Positions 46,340-58,640 of a stretch of 64,000 nt of DNA are shown here, piece by piece. The stretch covers positions 24,676,001-24,740,000 of the forward strand of contig OX579637.1 in the NCBI GenBank assembly GCA_951230915.1, in the 5' to 3' direction. Every line of letters begins with the position of its first letter. Position 1 is the stretch's first letter. Position numbers and translations under genes: made by a program. Origin of the DNA: Antitrichia curtipendula (lineage: Eukaryota; Streptophyta; Bryopsida; Hypnales; Leucodontaceae). The notes beneath the pieces are model-generated. The model made no database searches. It had not been told where the DNA came from and saw nothing but the letters and a program-made list of their open reading frames with translations.

Positions 46340-47935
46340 AGGATCAGTTCTGCTCTACGTCCGTGTCCAAACACTGAGTCTGCATCCGAGAATCAGTGCC
46401 CGATGTTACATCCATGCCTTTACGTCCGTGCCTAACAATCAACACCCAGAAGCATACGTACGGTTGCATACACCTAAGTCCACGCGTTGGAATGAACGCT
46501 CAATCTCCAAGAACACTGAGAGGATTAATTAATGGGAGACATAGTCAAACATTGTCCGATTCACCTGATAAGTTGTCTGATTCGCTCGATTGGGCATTTT
46601 TTTAAACTCCTCAAACTTCCACTCTTACAAGATGGCGTTCTAGCCCATGCGTATCCACTTTAGAGTCCACACCCGGACCTTATGTCCATGCCTCAAATGT
46701 CTACACTCACACATTTTGTCCATGCCTCAAAGTCATTGCACAAACAACTGATGGTCATTTTTTTGGGTCCACACCCTACGTTCTAGAGTCCGCGCCCGCA
46801 CCTTTGGTCCACGCCTTGCGTCTACGCCCAAACGCACCAGTCAGCCATTTTATGTTTTTTTTAATACAAATAAAGGAATTTCTTTATTGCAAGGTAAAAA
46901 TACAAGACCATAGCCGCTTTTCAAAGTTGGGGGAATGCAGATTGAAATTGCCATAGGATACTACCTCCCCCCTTTCAAATTGATTGTATCAATTAGATGG
47001 CAACTCATGTTTATTTTAATCTCTTTAATTTAATTACAAGGACAAGGCATTTTGTAGTTTCATTAGAATATAATCTGTTAACTAAGAAAGAAGCACTCCT
47101 AAACCATTAATTTTTTTATTTTATAGAAGTGGTTTTATAGACGGCAAATCTTAGACCCTAAACTCCATAAACCATTTTCTATTTAAGCAATACAATTCAC
47201 CTTATGCATCCATTTAATCCCCAAAGCTTTTAATTAAATGGGGACACAAGCTTACGGGTCCCTTTGGATAATTGAAAAAATAGATAATGATTTAGGAGCC
47301 CCACATATTCAATTTCATTTTCTTTTCCACATGGTGCATCCATTTAATTTCCAAAGCTTTTAGTTAAATAGAGATACAAGCTTACGAGTCCCTTTAGATC
47401 CAGGGTTTAGGATTTAGGATTTTAAGGTACAATTGAATGTGGAAGCCAAATAATTTTTTGAATGCTTATTTGATATTGCAATACACAATGTTCTTTAATT
47501 GGCCATTCAAGGCTTGAGCTGTAATGAAAGTATGAGTTGCCATCTATTTAATTTGACCAATTTTGAAAAGGGAAGAAGTATCCTATGCCACCTTCAACTT
47601 CCATTCCTCCCATGTGCAAACATTGCTAGATGTTTCGGGCATCTAGGCGCGGATGTCGGGCGTTGACTTTAGGTCTGGGCACAGACGAAAGGGCAAAAAA
47701 TGTAGGTGGTAGCTTGGTGTCTGGTCATGGGTTGAAGGGCATGGATTTTAATGCGCAAATGCACGGTTTGGGCGCAAACACTAAGGCGTGGACGGAATGC
47801 ATGGGAGTGGACCCAATGTCTGGGCGTGGACTGAAGGACAAATTTGGTTGCTGAAACCATATGTCCATGCGTGGGTTGAATGGCTGGGCGCGGACTCTAA
47901 AGGCACAGACATAGGCGGACATGAGTCCAACAGTG
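46340..47935. mobile_element. Foldback-like palindromic element with repeat-bearing arms
   Basis: The left arm (GC-rich array 46340-46840, then 46940-47010) and the right arm (47530-47590, then array 47625-47935) are inverted relative to each other. GGATACTACCTCCC...AGATGGCAACTCATG on the left pairs with GAGTTGCCATCTA...GAAGTATCC on the right. The arrays are related GTCCACGCC-type repeats, read in opposite directions. The 500-bp loop holds a diverged direct repeat (AAGCTTACGGGTCCCTTT and AAGCTTACGAGTCCCTTT, about 125 bp apart). No transposase gene or clear target duplication was found. Confidence 0.5.
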
Positions 47936-48994
47936 GTCATTTCACCTTACCATACTTTTAAATCTTTTTTTAATAATAAATTTTAATACTAATAATAATT
48001 TTTTTAAATTAAAAAAACCCGGCAAGCCATTGCATTTGGAATTGTTTTTTCTAGATTCACATATACATAATACATAGAAAGAATTGAATCATTCTATTTA
48101 GATGAATGAGTCAAAAGTTAGAAGGCGTTTCCATTTTTGGTCAGTTATAGATTTTTTATTCTGAAATAAGCTTGGAAGTCCTTTATTTAACTAAATTTCT
48201 AATATATTTGGCAAAGAATAAAAATATTAGATGTACATTGTATATTACAACATTACAACCATTAAAATGGGCATTTTCCATCCTGTAAATGAAATGTTAA
48301 CCATTCATTATTTTGAATCATTCTCTACATGTTTGTACTTCCTACTTATTTCCTACATGTTGTATAGTTCCAAATGATCTCAAAATTTTCATTTTCCAAG
48401 CATGTAACCAAGTAACCAACTTGCTTGGGAGAACAACTTCACCCTAAATACCACCATTTTGTACACTTTTTCATACCAAATTACAAATGTGGGTATGTGA
48501 CCTAATGAAATACAAGTGCCTAATTTATGAGAGGGCCCAGGTAAAGGATTATGGATTTATGGTCAATAAAAATGCTAATATCTTGCAATGTATATCGTCG
48601 CAACTTCTATAAATTTCTCCACATCTTCTCAATCTAACACGCTCCAAGACCATACGGTTAAATGTGTCCAAAAATGATATTTTTCAAAAGTTTTATAATT
48701 GGTAATTATCCTTGAAATGGATGTTTCTTACTTCTTAGCGTTACTGTTTTTTTGATGATATTATAGTCAAAGCACTTTAGGAATTAAATTGGGTGAACTA
48801 CATGCATAGACCATCACATTCTATACAAGCAACATTTGTGGCCATGCACTTTGCATATGAAATTTGGCATTTTAGCTTCAATTTTTCTCTCATCAAAATA
48901 CAATGTTCATACATGAGTACATGACCAATTTATAGGTCATGTCATATTTACAACATTATAATGCAAAAGTCCCCATGCATATCTCACTGAATGT
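47936..48994. other. A/T-rich stretch, no gene
   Basis: A/T-rich without usable reading frames or repeats that I can see. Confidence 0.35.
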
Positions 48995-50124
48995 CTAACT
49001 GCAACGTTGGTGGATTATTCTAATGAGGTTATGGTTGATCAGCCTGGTGGTGGACGCTTTGAAGGTCTTCAATCTTTTTTTGTATGCTTTTTTCTTCATA
49101 TAGAAATCTCTCATCATGTCTACCATCCGCATGTTCATTTTTTCATTCTTTCGACAGTGATGAGAAACTTCAATCCGCAGGTCTTCAAGCATTTTCCATA
49201 CAAAAGCGTTGTCTCTACTACACAACTGTACTTTTTCATCCACCAAATGAAAACTCCCATCTCTCATCTCTATAAGCTTTGACATACTTCCTTCTCTGAA
49301 ATGCCCTTGCACATCTTGGTTCCACTTGTCAAGAGCCACAAGGTATAGGGCTAAATCTGAGATCGGAGGATGTCCCAGGTACGTTACTAAGAATTTCTAT
49401 TTCAGGCATGCCCTTGTCTTCTACTATAGACTCCAATAACAACCAATTGCAGTACCTCTGAGACTTGTAAGTCTTTCATCCCTTTCCTCTTTCGTGCATT
49501 TTGACTTGAGGTCTACTTTTGAGTCTTTGAACCACTGTACACAAATGTTCACTATGTATTGTATTTTTTTCTTTGCTTTAGACAACCCCCCCTATTTTTA
49601 AACTTCCGCTCTCATGGGATGTCAATGCTCTCTAGAGCGGTCCCAATTTGCGTTTTTGTTGTCTTTATTTACGCCAATCTACTGTACAAAGGAATTTGTA
49701 CTTAGCATACACCATACACAAAATGGCAAGGCTGCATTTGACATTTGTTTCTACCTACATACGGTGTGTCATATACATGCTGATAAACTTGGATGCATCT
49801 TTCACGAAACTATGGGTCCTTGCAAGGGTGAAGGTTGGCTACCCCATTCTTGCAGTGTTTTTTGTGCTCACTATGTGGGAAAATTTTATCTATGTGGCAC
49901 CATTCAATGTAACTGCCAAATGTTTTTAGGATCCACGGTTGCAATTCATTTTTCCAAGCAAAGAAAGCTAGGACATCTGGATCAAGTAGAATATAAAAGC
50001 ATTTTTTGGATGCCTTTGAATTGCAAGACTTCCTCTTATCACAAGGTCTCATAATACAAAGAGCACCAACTGTGCCTTTTGTAGCTTCTGTAGACGAAGA
50101 CATATGTAGCAAAGATCTACACAA
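48995..50124 (-). pseudogene. Unknown plant family, second relic (minus strand)
   Basis: The minus-strand frame includes WILKTFGSYIEWCHIDKIFP and, after a stop, FRERCIQVYQ. It is the counterpart of 42458-42660 (YLEWCHIDKAFP, FRTHCIEVYQ). Further down, YLGHPPISDLALYLVALDKW and a charged segment (KNEKMNMRMVDMMRDFYMKK) are open to 48995. Stops and shifts separate the pieces, and no CACTA-type insertion interrupts this copy. The gene faces away from the hAT relic; a GC-rich array at 50330-50640 lies between them. Confidence 0.45.
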
Positions 50125-50329
50125 ATGCTATATTGAAATTTTAGGTACAAAGGATTGTGATCACATTTGATTGCGAATATGGGCTAGAAGATCCTAAATG
50201 GACGTGGCGCAAAACACCAAACCTCTTGGGCCTATCAAAGTTTGAATTCCAACCTTGGAGCTCTATACAAATTCCAAGATCTTGGGGCTAACAAGGGAGG
50301 CAAAGGACATCAACGCCTACTTAAGGGAC

Positions 50330-50640
50330 CTGTGGTGCCTTCAGTCCATGCCTAGGTGTGCTTTTGGTCCCCGCGCAGACATGGATTTGGGTGTAGATGT
50401 CCTCGCCTAGACAAGGGGATTAGGCACAAACGTCCATGCATGGACATGGAAGTCAGACCCTAAACCCTAAAAAAGGGATCACTATCCAGGCGTGGACTTC
50501 CACGACTATGTCCGCGCCCATCCATTTGTGTTCCTGAATTGCCACCGGGCTTCTGAGTCCACGCTTGATCTTCTTGAATCCACAAACATACTTTTAGCGT
50601 CTGCGCCTGTCCCTTCAATGTTTGCACCCAAGCATGAGTT
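50330..50640. repeat. GC-rich degenerate array between the divergent relics
   Basis: Contains CAGTCCATGCCTAGG, CCCCGCGCAGACATGG, CTCGCCTAGACA, CAGGCGTGGACTTCCACG and GAGTCCACGCTTG. It is the same family as the arrays at 40.7, 42.0, 46.3 and 47.6 kb. Confidence 0.55.
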
Positions 50641-50682
50641 CCTACATGTACTCCACAAGTTCCCGCCACTCCAAGAGCTGTG

Positions 50683-50690
50683 TATATAAG
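50683..50690 (+). promoter_or_regulatory. TATA box candidate for the hAT relic
   Basis: TATATAAG, about 250 bp before the ATG at 50935, preceded by TCCCGCCACTCC. The layout matches 42221. Confidence 0.5.
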
Positions 50691-50934
50691 CAAGAGGCAG
50701 AAGGAAGAGAAGTTATGTTTTCTTCCTATGCCTCTTTTCTAGGAATTCATTTTGGGCTCCTAGTGTGATTGAGATGGTAGAAGAAGACTGCTCTAGTTTT
50801 TTGCTGGAGTGATGTTCAAGCAGATGACTAGCGCTAATAGTTGTTATTAGCACTTATTTGTCTAAAAGACTGAAAGCCAAAAATCATCAGAATACCAGTA
50901 AGAAGAAGACTTTTGCACTCACTCATAGCTCTGA

Positions 50935-53352
50935 TGGCGACTTCTCGAAAACAAACAAAGGAGTCGGAACTGTGGTACAATTTCTTGGAATGTGGGACTA
51001 AAGCTAACTACATCTTTTGTGATAACAGTTTCAGCTATAAATGAGAGCAAGCCTTTGCACACTTTGAATATAGATCAAAGTTAGAGAGGACGGTGTGTCC
51101 TAAAATATTGAGGCTTGTGTGATAGAAATTTGCCAATTGTGGGAATTTAGTTCCACATCGGATGACCACAAAAGAAATGCATAGCATATAATCTGTTCAT
51201 ACCGGGCCATCTAGAGTGCTCGCAGCGGTGAGTTCAAGCCAATCCGCTCAAAATGAAGTAACGGGAGAGGTGACGATACATCCCGAATTCATACATGAAG
51301 GTGTCGAAGGGACTGAGACTATTTTTATCCCTAGATCAAAAAGCATTGGAGGTTCAAACTCCACAAGATCTAGCCCAATGCGTCAACAACACATGAACAA
51401 CGCCATGAATATTGCAAAGAAGGAGTTGGACAAAAAGTGGGCAAGTTTTTTTTACAAAGCAAATGTGCCGTTTAATGTGGCAAGGAATCAGGCGTTCATG
51501 GAGGCGGTGAGGGCAACCTTGCTTGCATGGTTTGCTTTCCCCCTTCGTATCATCAATTCAAGACTAACTGCATTGAACCAAAGAGGTTGCAAATTGAGAA
51601 TGATATTAATTCAAAAACATCTTTTGCGGTAAAGACTTACGAGGTGACCATATGCACAAATGGTTGGGATAATGTCAATCGCCTTCCGTTGATGAATGTG
51701 ATGATGTCATGCCCTACTGGCGATGTATTTCTTGGATCCATTGACATCGCTAGGTATACCAAAAACATGATTTATATAGCAGATAAGTGAAAGCGTATAT
51801 TGTGAAGGTCAGGCCTAGAAATGTAACCCAAATTTTTACGGACAACGCATCAAATATGCTTGGAGCAATGGATGATGTAATTCTGACATACCCACACATT
51901 TTCAAGCAGGGTTGCATGGCGCACGCCCTTAATCTGTTGTTGGACTAAGCTAAGGTCCCCTCCTTTCATGATTTGATTTTGAGGGCAAAAAAGGTGGTCA
52001 AATATATTAGGAGCCATCATGCGACAATGTCCACGTTTCGCGAGTTGAGCCCTGATAAGCAACTCTTAGTGCTTGCGGAAATTCGCTTTGCCTGCAAGTT
52101 CTTCATGCTGCAACGTCTGGTTTTACTAAAAACCAATTTTGGAGGCCTTGATACAACATCCATGTGTTCGAAATACTTTTTCCAAGCTTCGTAATACACA
52201 AAGTGGCCTGCAACCCGCTACTGTGGTAAATCATGTCACAACCACCATCCAAGATCTTGACTTCTAGCAACGTTGCAGAAATTATGTGCATATTGTGAAA
52301 ATGTATTGAAGGCTTTGGGAGTGTTTGATGACCGTGAACCCGCCATGAGTAAGGCGTGGCTTACAATGCACAATTTGCGAGCACATGTGAAATCATTAAG
52401 AGATCCACCTTTCTATTTGCACCCTGATGTGGCTGATCCTTTGGAGGAATCTTTTGAAGCAAGATGGGACATGGCATTTTTGGATCTTCACTATGCCGGT
52501 GCCCTTTCGAATCCGTACATGAAGGATTATGCATGTTTGAAGAAGGACGGAATTGCCACACATGCACTGTATCGTGTCATCCGCAAATTAGAGGGTATTG
52601 TAGGTGTTCGTTTTGATGATGTCATGAAAGAATTAATGCAAAATGAAGAGATCATGGGCCCATATAGCCGTGTTGAGTCACTTGACATCTGTGCGACCGG
52701 TTTGCTCCTCCACCAATGGTGGCATAGGATTGGGGACCAAGCGTTGTCCAAAATTGCGGTGCGTATTTTATCTCTTATGTGTTTGGCATTGTCTTTTGAA
52801 CATAATTGGAGTATGTATTCCTTTGTCCACAATAAGAGCCAAAATCGATTTGCAGTGAAGAAAGCAGAATCACTGGTATACATTTATTCCAATAGTTGTA
52901 TTCTTTATCAAAAACTTGGCGTTGATCCAGTTCAGTGGTACAATGCAAACGTGTACTCGGAGGATTCCGATCCAGATGCCTTAGGCCTCGTCCTTGTTGG
53001 TGAACCTAATCACGTATTTGATGCGATGCAAGCACAGAATGTACAAGACGACGACATGGAAGTGAACTAAGCACCTCTTGCCTACTAGGCAAATCATGAT
53101 ATTTGGAGACAAGAGGTCAATCACCTTGAAGAACCAAGGAACTACTATGGGGAGGGAGAAGATGAAGTGAACGCTATGGAACCTGATTGTTGGGGTCCCA
53201 TTCCCTGTCTGACTCTTTCATCCCCCCCTCTTGCAAATTAAAGCATAGCTAAGATGAATCCATTGCCTACTTTGTCCTTGGAGAGCAACGAAGATGTTGT
53301 AGCATATCAACAGGGTGATGGTCCCCCCCCCGACAACGACAACAATGACGGT
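50935..53352 (+). pseudogene. hAT-family transposase (BED-like, DUF659, hAT dimerisation)
   Basis: The N-terminus (MATSRKQTKESELWYNF, then C-x5-YIFC) fits a BED-type zinc finger. A DUF659 part follows in changing frames: GWDNVNRLPLMNVMMSCP with GDVFLGSID (51660-51750), then FTDNASNMLGAM and GCMAHALNLLLD (51836-51946). The dimerisation domain is in one frame, with WWHRIGDQALSKIAVRIL (about 52720-52770) and ERNWS replaced by EHNWS. At least three frameshifts and several stops show it is dead. After the usual end, the frame goes on past TAA and TAG with an acidic tail up to an inserted element at 53353. Terminal inverted repeats and an 8-bp duplication were not found. Confidence 0.8.
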
Positions 53353-54594
53353 CACTATAAGAAACCCGAGTTTTTTGGGGCGCTAGCAAAAAACGTGCCT
53401 TGTTTGTATAGATGTCTCAACGTTGGTCGGTCTACGAGCTTTTTTATGCAAATTTTGTTGGATGTTGTGGGGATTGTGTACATGTTATTCGAAAAATGCA
53501 TGAACGTCAATTGTGACGGGCATGTCGTGAGTGACATCAAAGAAAACATAGACTTGTTTTTTTTACATCCAGGAAGACATAAAGAGTCCACGTCAGCAAG
53601 TAGATCAATTTTGACTATGGGTAAGTTAGTAAAACTTACTACAATCTATGGTAAAATGTTGACCATATGTGGAAATTTTAGGCAAAGGGCAGCCATATGG
53701 CATGCTTTGCAAAAGAAAAGAAATGGACGGATGAGCACCATGGATGAAAAGAAATGATCTTTATATAAGTAGGGTGGTAAAAAGTGAAACAATCTATATG
53801 GGATATACACAAGAAGAATTGTGTTCAATGTAAAATGTCTGAAACATCATGATGTAGAAGTCAGAAACAACGTCTAGATGTTTGAAACAATGTCAAGATG
53901 TACAATGGCCAAGTTTCTATATTCTAGTTATCCCACATTTTTTGTCTCACCATAGACAGAGAATGGATACAAATATGACCTTTATATTCTAATTTTTAAT
54001 AAAGGAATTCCTTCATTTGGCCATCAAAATTTTTCTTGATGGTAGATGATAAGTTTTTTTTAGTTCTTGGTGAATTCAACATTTTTTTTTGCTGATTTTA
54101 TTTTATTTTGTAATTTATTTTAACTAACTATTTTTTTGTTGATCTTGCATGATGGATAGGGTATGCACCAATTGATGTCTCAAAAAACGTCTAAATTGAC
54201 ATCTTAAGAAACAACATTAAAATTTTCAAACAAAATAAAAATATGTTGACTAGATATGCCACGTCATCATTTCCCTCCACCTTGTCAGGTGCCATGTCAT
54301 AGGTGGGCCGAATGAAAAAGTATCCCACGTGGCACTGCCCGGATGGAAAACGCTGATATGTCGCCATTGTGGCATTCACGTGCCATGTTTTCTGGAGTTC
54401 ATGAGAGCATGTTTTCTGTGATGTTAGAGTATAACAAGCACAAATCAGGCATGTTTTTTGAAAACATGGTCATATTTTTTGCGCGTCAATTATAACAAAT
54501 TTTAGGTGACATGTACGCAAACACATGTGATGTACTGAAAAACGTAATCTCCCATTTTTCATGACATTTCAAAAAACATGGGTTTCTTATAGTG
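53353..54594. mobile_element. Second non-autonomous CACTATAAG element, 1,242 bp
   Basis: Starts CACTATAAGAAACCCG and ends with the inverse of CACTATAAGAAACCC. It shares GGGCAGCCA(C/T)(A/G)TGGCAT and the A/T-rich TTTTTTTGGTGAATTCAAC-type segments with the element at 43669, so they are one family. The flanking triplets are GGT and AAT, so no target duplication is visible; one side may have mutated or been rearranged. Confidence 0.7.
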
Positions 54595-54689
54595 AATTTT
54601 TATTGATTCACCTGCTTATGTATTGTATTGTTGTACTCGTTTTTCATTGGAATGTCTATTTGAGTTCTAATATCTTTTCATATCTTGTG

Positions 54690-54990
54690 GTCCAGACGCA
54701 AATATATAACCAAGTTGGTTCTCCTTTGACGGCATACATTCTAGTATCGCCGGATTCAATTCCACTACTACCAATCTAGTTGCCGGACGTAATGGACATG
54801 GAGGAAGACAACATTCCGGGATTGGGTCAGGAATTGATGGAAGATGACATTAGCAGGAATGCTAGTATGGGAGCCCATGAGCCATGAGTGGTCCCATTTG
54901 AACGGTCGTATGTGAGCACTAAGGTTAGGCGAGGTTTAGGGACCATTTTTAGAAAAATTGGGTGTATGACCATGGTATATATGGATATAG
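54690..54990 (+). pseudogene. Possible C-terminal continuation of the hAT-linked frame
   Basis: After a CTTGTGGTCCAG acceptor, the frame reads QIYNQVGSPLTAYILVSP and, past a TAG, LPDVMDMEEDNIPGLGQELM, then on past a TGA (CGA to TGA). The acidic tail resembles the end of the frame before 53353, so the element may have split one gene. Low confidence. Confidence 0.3.
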
Positions 54991-55199
54991 AAAAGCCTAT
55001 TTCCGTGGATAATTGGTGAACATATAACATATTTCCATGGAAATTTATTAGAAGAGCGGTTTTAGGGTCACATTTGAAAATGGTATTGATAATATTAATG
55101 GTAGATTTTGGGAGTCGTAGGTCTTGGAACAACTGTAATGCAATGCATGGACCATAGATTTTAAGGATTATATCATTTATGGATGGAAAGGATAACACT

Positions 55200-57333
55200 A
55201 TAAAGTTCGTTGAACAACTTTCATTGTTAATTGTATAAGTCTATGGCCTCCAACTCAAAGCTTGCATTTAGATCATTCTCCAACTATAGAAATCTCATCT
55301 TAAATCACCTTGTCGATATGTCATTTGATTAGGTTTGTATTGCTTCACTTTATTGATTTTGTTATGCTCTAGCATCTCTTAGTGCACTTGTTTTAATAAT
55401 AGTTTTCTTCTCCTCTCTAGGTGGGTTACCCTATATCAAAGGACAATGTTGATAACTTCTTGAGGGATGCTCAAAAGCAGGTGCTAGGCTAGAAATGCCG
55501 AGGCATCTCTCAAACATAACTAGGAGATTTGAGATGCTCGTGAAGTATAACCATCCATACCCAATCATGCAAATTATTTCCATGTAAAAATCTAGGAAGA
55601 GCGGGGATTGCAAACTTCTTGTAATTTCATGTCCAAGATTAGAATACAGATGAATTTTTTGAGCCAATAGGTGCTCAAAAATTAAGAGCAAATGTCTTGA
55701 CTCTTCAAAGTCCGACCATTCAAAAAATACTTTCTTGCTTATTACTTTGGGACATGTGGCATGATGTTAATAGTCCCGATCTTACGAAGGAGAATAAATA
55801 CATTAGAAGCTTTTACTGGAAATAATTGCATTCAACATGTTGGATGTGGGTCTTGGATTAACCCCATGACGCGTAAACCTTCCCAAGTGTAATTTTACTA
55901 TTAAAATAATATATTACCCTAAGATTATCTCCTAAAAAAAAAATGAGCCAAAAGCCTTGTTCTAATTTAAACCCTCCAAGTATGTGGAGACACTTTGGAA
56001 GCGATCCTTCCCACAATGCACCTCATATATTTGGAAAGGGCTTAGCCAAAAAGAAATTGAAAACCTAAATAAAAAATTAAACGAATCCCTTTCTTCTACT
56101 TGACACCTATCTAGACCAAAAAAAATGAAAATGTAAAATAAAATTATAAAGAACTGTATATGTAAATATATGTATATAAAACACTCACTATATGTAAAAG
56201 CTAAATACTTTATATTTAATCTCTTAGTTATTTGTTTAGGATGAATGTTGGGTCAAAAATTAATTCAAAAAATATATTTAAAGGAAGTACATGCTACTAT
56301 TCTATATGTGTTTCATATAAGTACACATAAATTTGGTATTTGTTCAATATGCACAACTTAAAATGTAAAAGATAAAACTTCTATGTAAGGGTATCCTTTG
56401 TAAATCTTTTTTTTTGTGTCAAGGGCTCTTGAAAATGCTATTTTATGGAGAATTATTACATTAGAAATTCATTTGAACAAATTAGTAGAGCACTGGAATA
56501 GTGCAAGTCTCTGAGGATCTCTAATTATAATTAAAATGAGCTTTTATATGAATGGTCCATAGTCTACATTTCTAGCTTCTACAATAATTGTCCCGGGTCC
56601 ACATGGTATGTCACAGTGGGGCTTTTGGAAGTCATTGTGCCCGCTTGGCCAAATGAGCTTGCTAAAGGACTTTGCCATGGAGATTTGGCCGCCTCATGAT
56701 GGCGGTGCTCTTGGCCATTACACCAGTATTGCAACTTCCTAGCAAGCCGATGATTTTGTACATATATAACCTGAACCCTAGCTTCCAGGCAGAATAGTAA
56801 TAATGCTTGGAAGTGCCAACACTTTCATCGCCTCAAATTATTTCTAAAGTATGTGCACGCGTAATCATAACTACTTTCAAGTTCACCACCAACACCAGAA
56901 CCCAAAAAAACACAGAAACCTTAAAATTGAATCAGAGAACTTTCAATCAAATGGTGCTACCATCTTTTTGTTCCACTTTTAAAGAAAATTGTAAGGTTGG
57001 AGATCCAACATCAACTTCTACATACGACATTTCAATTTGATATAATTGCATGCAATTATATTATGGTGAAACAAAAGTGCATAAACAAAATCAAGAATTC
57101 AACATAAGAAGACAAAAACTCAATGTACCTAAACAACGTGCAATTATACCTTTTGCAAATGTGTTTATCAAATTAGGATCTAACAAAGACAACAAACAGA
57201 GATGTCCGCTATCAACCTGAGGACAAGGTAATGTATTTTCCAAAGAACCATAAAAGAGACGATATGAAGATGATGTCACGATTCAAAACCATGTTATATA
57301 AAACTAAAAACAAGACATATAAGTCCATGCAGA
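55200..57333. other. A/T-rich stretch without a recognised gene
   Basis: A short plus-strand segment near 55480-55590 (EMPRHLSNITRRFEMLVKY) could be a relic. Otherwise only chance-length frames. Very A/T-rich at 55900-56460. No repeats are obvious. Confidence 0.3.
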
Positions 57334-57736
57334 CTACTCAACAAGTGCCTCGTCATCTACAACGGACTTGTCTCTTCCATCAAAGGTAGTACTAGATGTA
57401 GTAAAATCTGAACTATCTAGTGTTGTATTAGTGAAGTTTGATGGACTGGTACCGATAAGGTCAATATCAACTTCACACTCAACATCAATGAAATCCTTTA
57501 ACATCCGGATGGTATTCAGGAGAAGTTGTTACTGGTGTATCTGGTGAAATCTGTAGTGCTTGGAGTTGAGCTACATCTTCTGTAAAAGATGGCAGTATCC
57601 ACTCCCAAACGGGGCTGGCTGTATCCTTGGAGACAATTGAAAGTATACAAAGCATTAGATTTGGTGATCATTTCATAAAATCAAAAGATTGCTGTTTAAA
57701 TTGATCAAGTTTGAGTAAATGTACTCACTCACTCAC

Positions 57737-58640
57737 TCGGAATTGTCCAAACGTGGGCACTTCAACATTGGCACTCGCTTTGATTGCTTTCCACTTGGAC
57801 CAACTCTTGACGGAGATGGAAGAGCTGTCAGTGGAGTCCGCATGGGCTTCAAAACTGACTCGAATAGATCCTTGTCACTCTCCAGTGCTACAATGTGCCT
57901 CCCCATGGACCTGGCTGCCTTGATGGAATTCCCTGCAAAATGAAATGCAGTCGATAATGAACTCAAAGTTTGATTCATATAAAGTACATGTGAAATAAAT
58001 CGAATAGAATAATTACAAGATATGAAAGAAGAATTACCTGTACCAGCAAAAATATCTACCACGACATCACCTGGATTGGTGAAGGCAAGGATGAGTGAAG
58101 ATAAGAAATAGTCATCTTTCTCTCTCAGGCCATACCAAGGACGATCTCCGTTACGAGGAGGGTGAGTGCACATTTGATAAGGGTGTCATTGAGACCAATA
58201 TCAATACCGTGCGCCAGAAGTTGAAGGTCCCCTCGTATGCGAAACTTTGACTCCCACGGAGCGCCATCATCGGATCTATACGTGTGATTCAACAATATAA
58301 TGTTGAACCGGTTGGTGGTAGTCTCTGGAATCACCGCCAAAGTCAATGGGAGGTGGTTCACTCCCATCCCTTCTTTAAATGCAGAGAATCCAAAATGCTC
58401 GTAATGGGATTTGATAACCTCCAAAAATTTACCATTATCGTATGGATAAAAGAGTAGACGGGTGCCATCATCCTGTAGAACCTCATCAACAAAATCAAAG
58501 ACTTCCAAGATGTCTTTTTCCTGTCTCCGATTCCAAGCTGGCACCAAACTCGAAGGCATAGATACATTGGGCACGGGCAAACTGTCCAATAAGTTAGCAA
58601 TCACTAAATCTGCCAAACCGTGTGGAGATGGAGTGCCTCA
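57737..58640 (-). pseudogene. Beta-class DNA amino-methyltransferase domain
   Basis: Order of motifs on the minus strand: ADLVIANLLDSLPVP (motif IV region, about 58573-58617), then EVLQDDGTRLLFYP (motif V/VI-like), a variable region, then WYGLREKDDYFLSSLI (motif X-like), then DIFAGTG (58038-58056), an intron with GTAATT donor and TTTGCAG acceptor, then NSIKAARSMGRHIVALESDKDLF (motifs I-III, continued at 57932). This IV-first, I-last order is that of beta-class N4-cytosine or N6-adenine methyltransferases. The catalytic (S/D/N)PP(Y/F/W) tetrapeptide is not present; NLLD stands in its place. A frameshift near 58170 and a TGA just upstream (FxGTPSPHGL) add to the damage. Confidence 0.6.
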
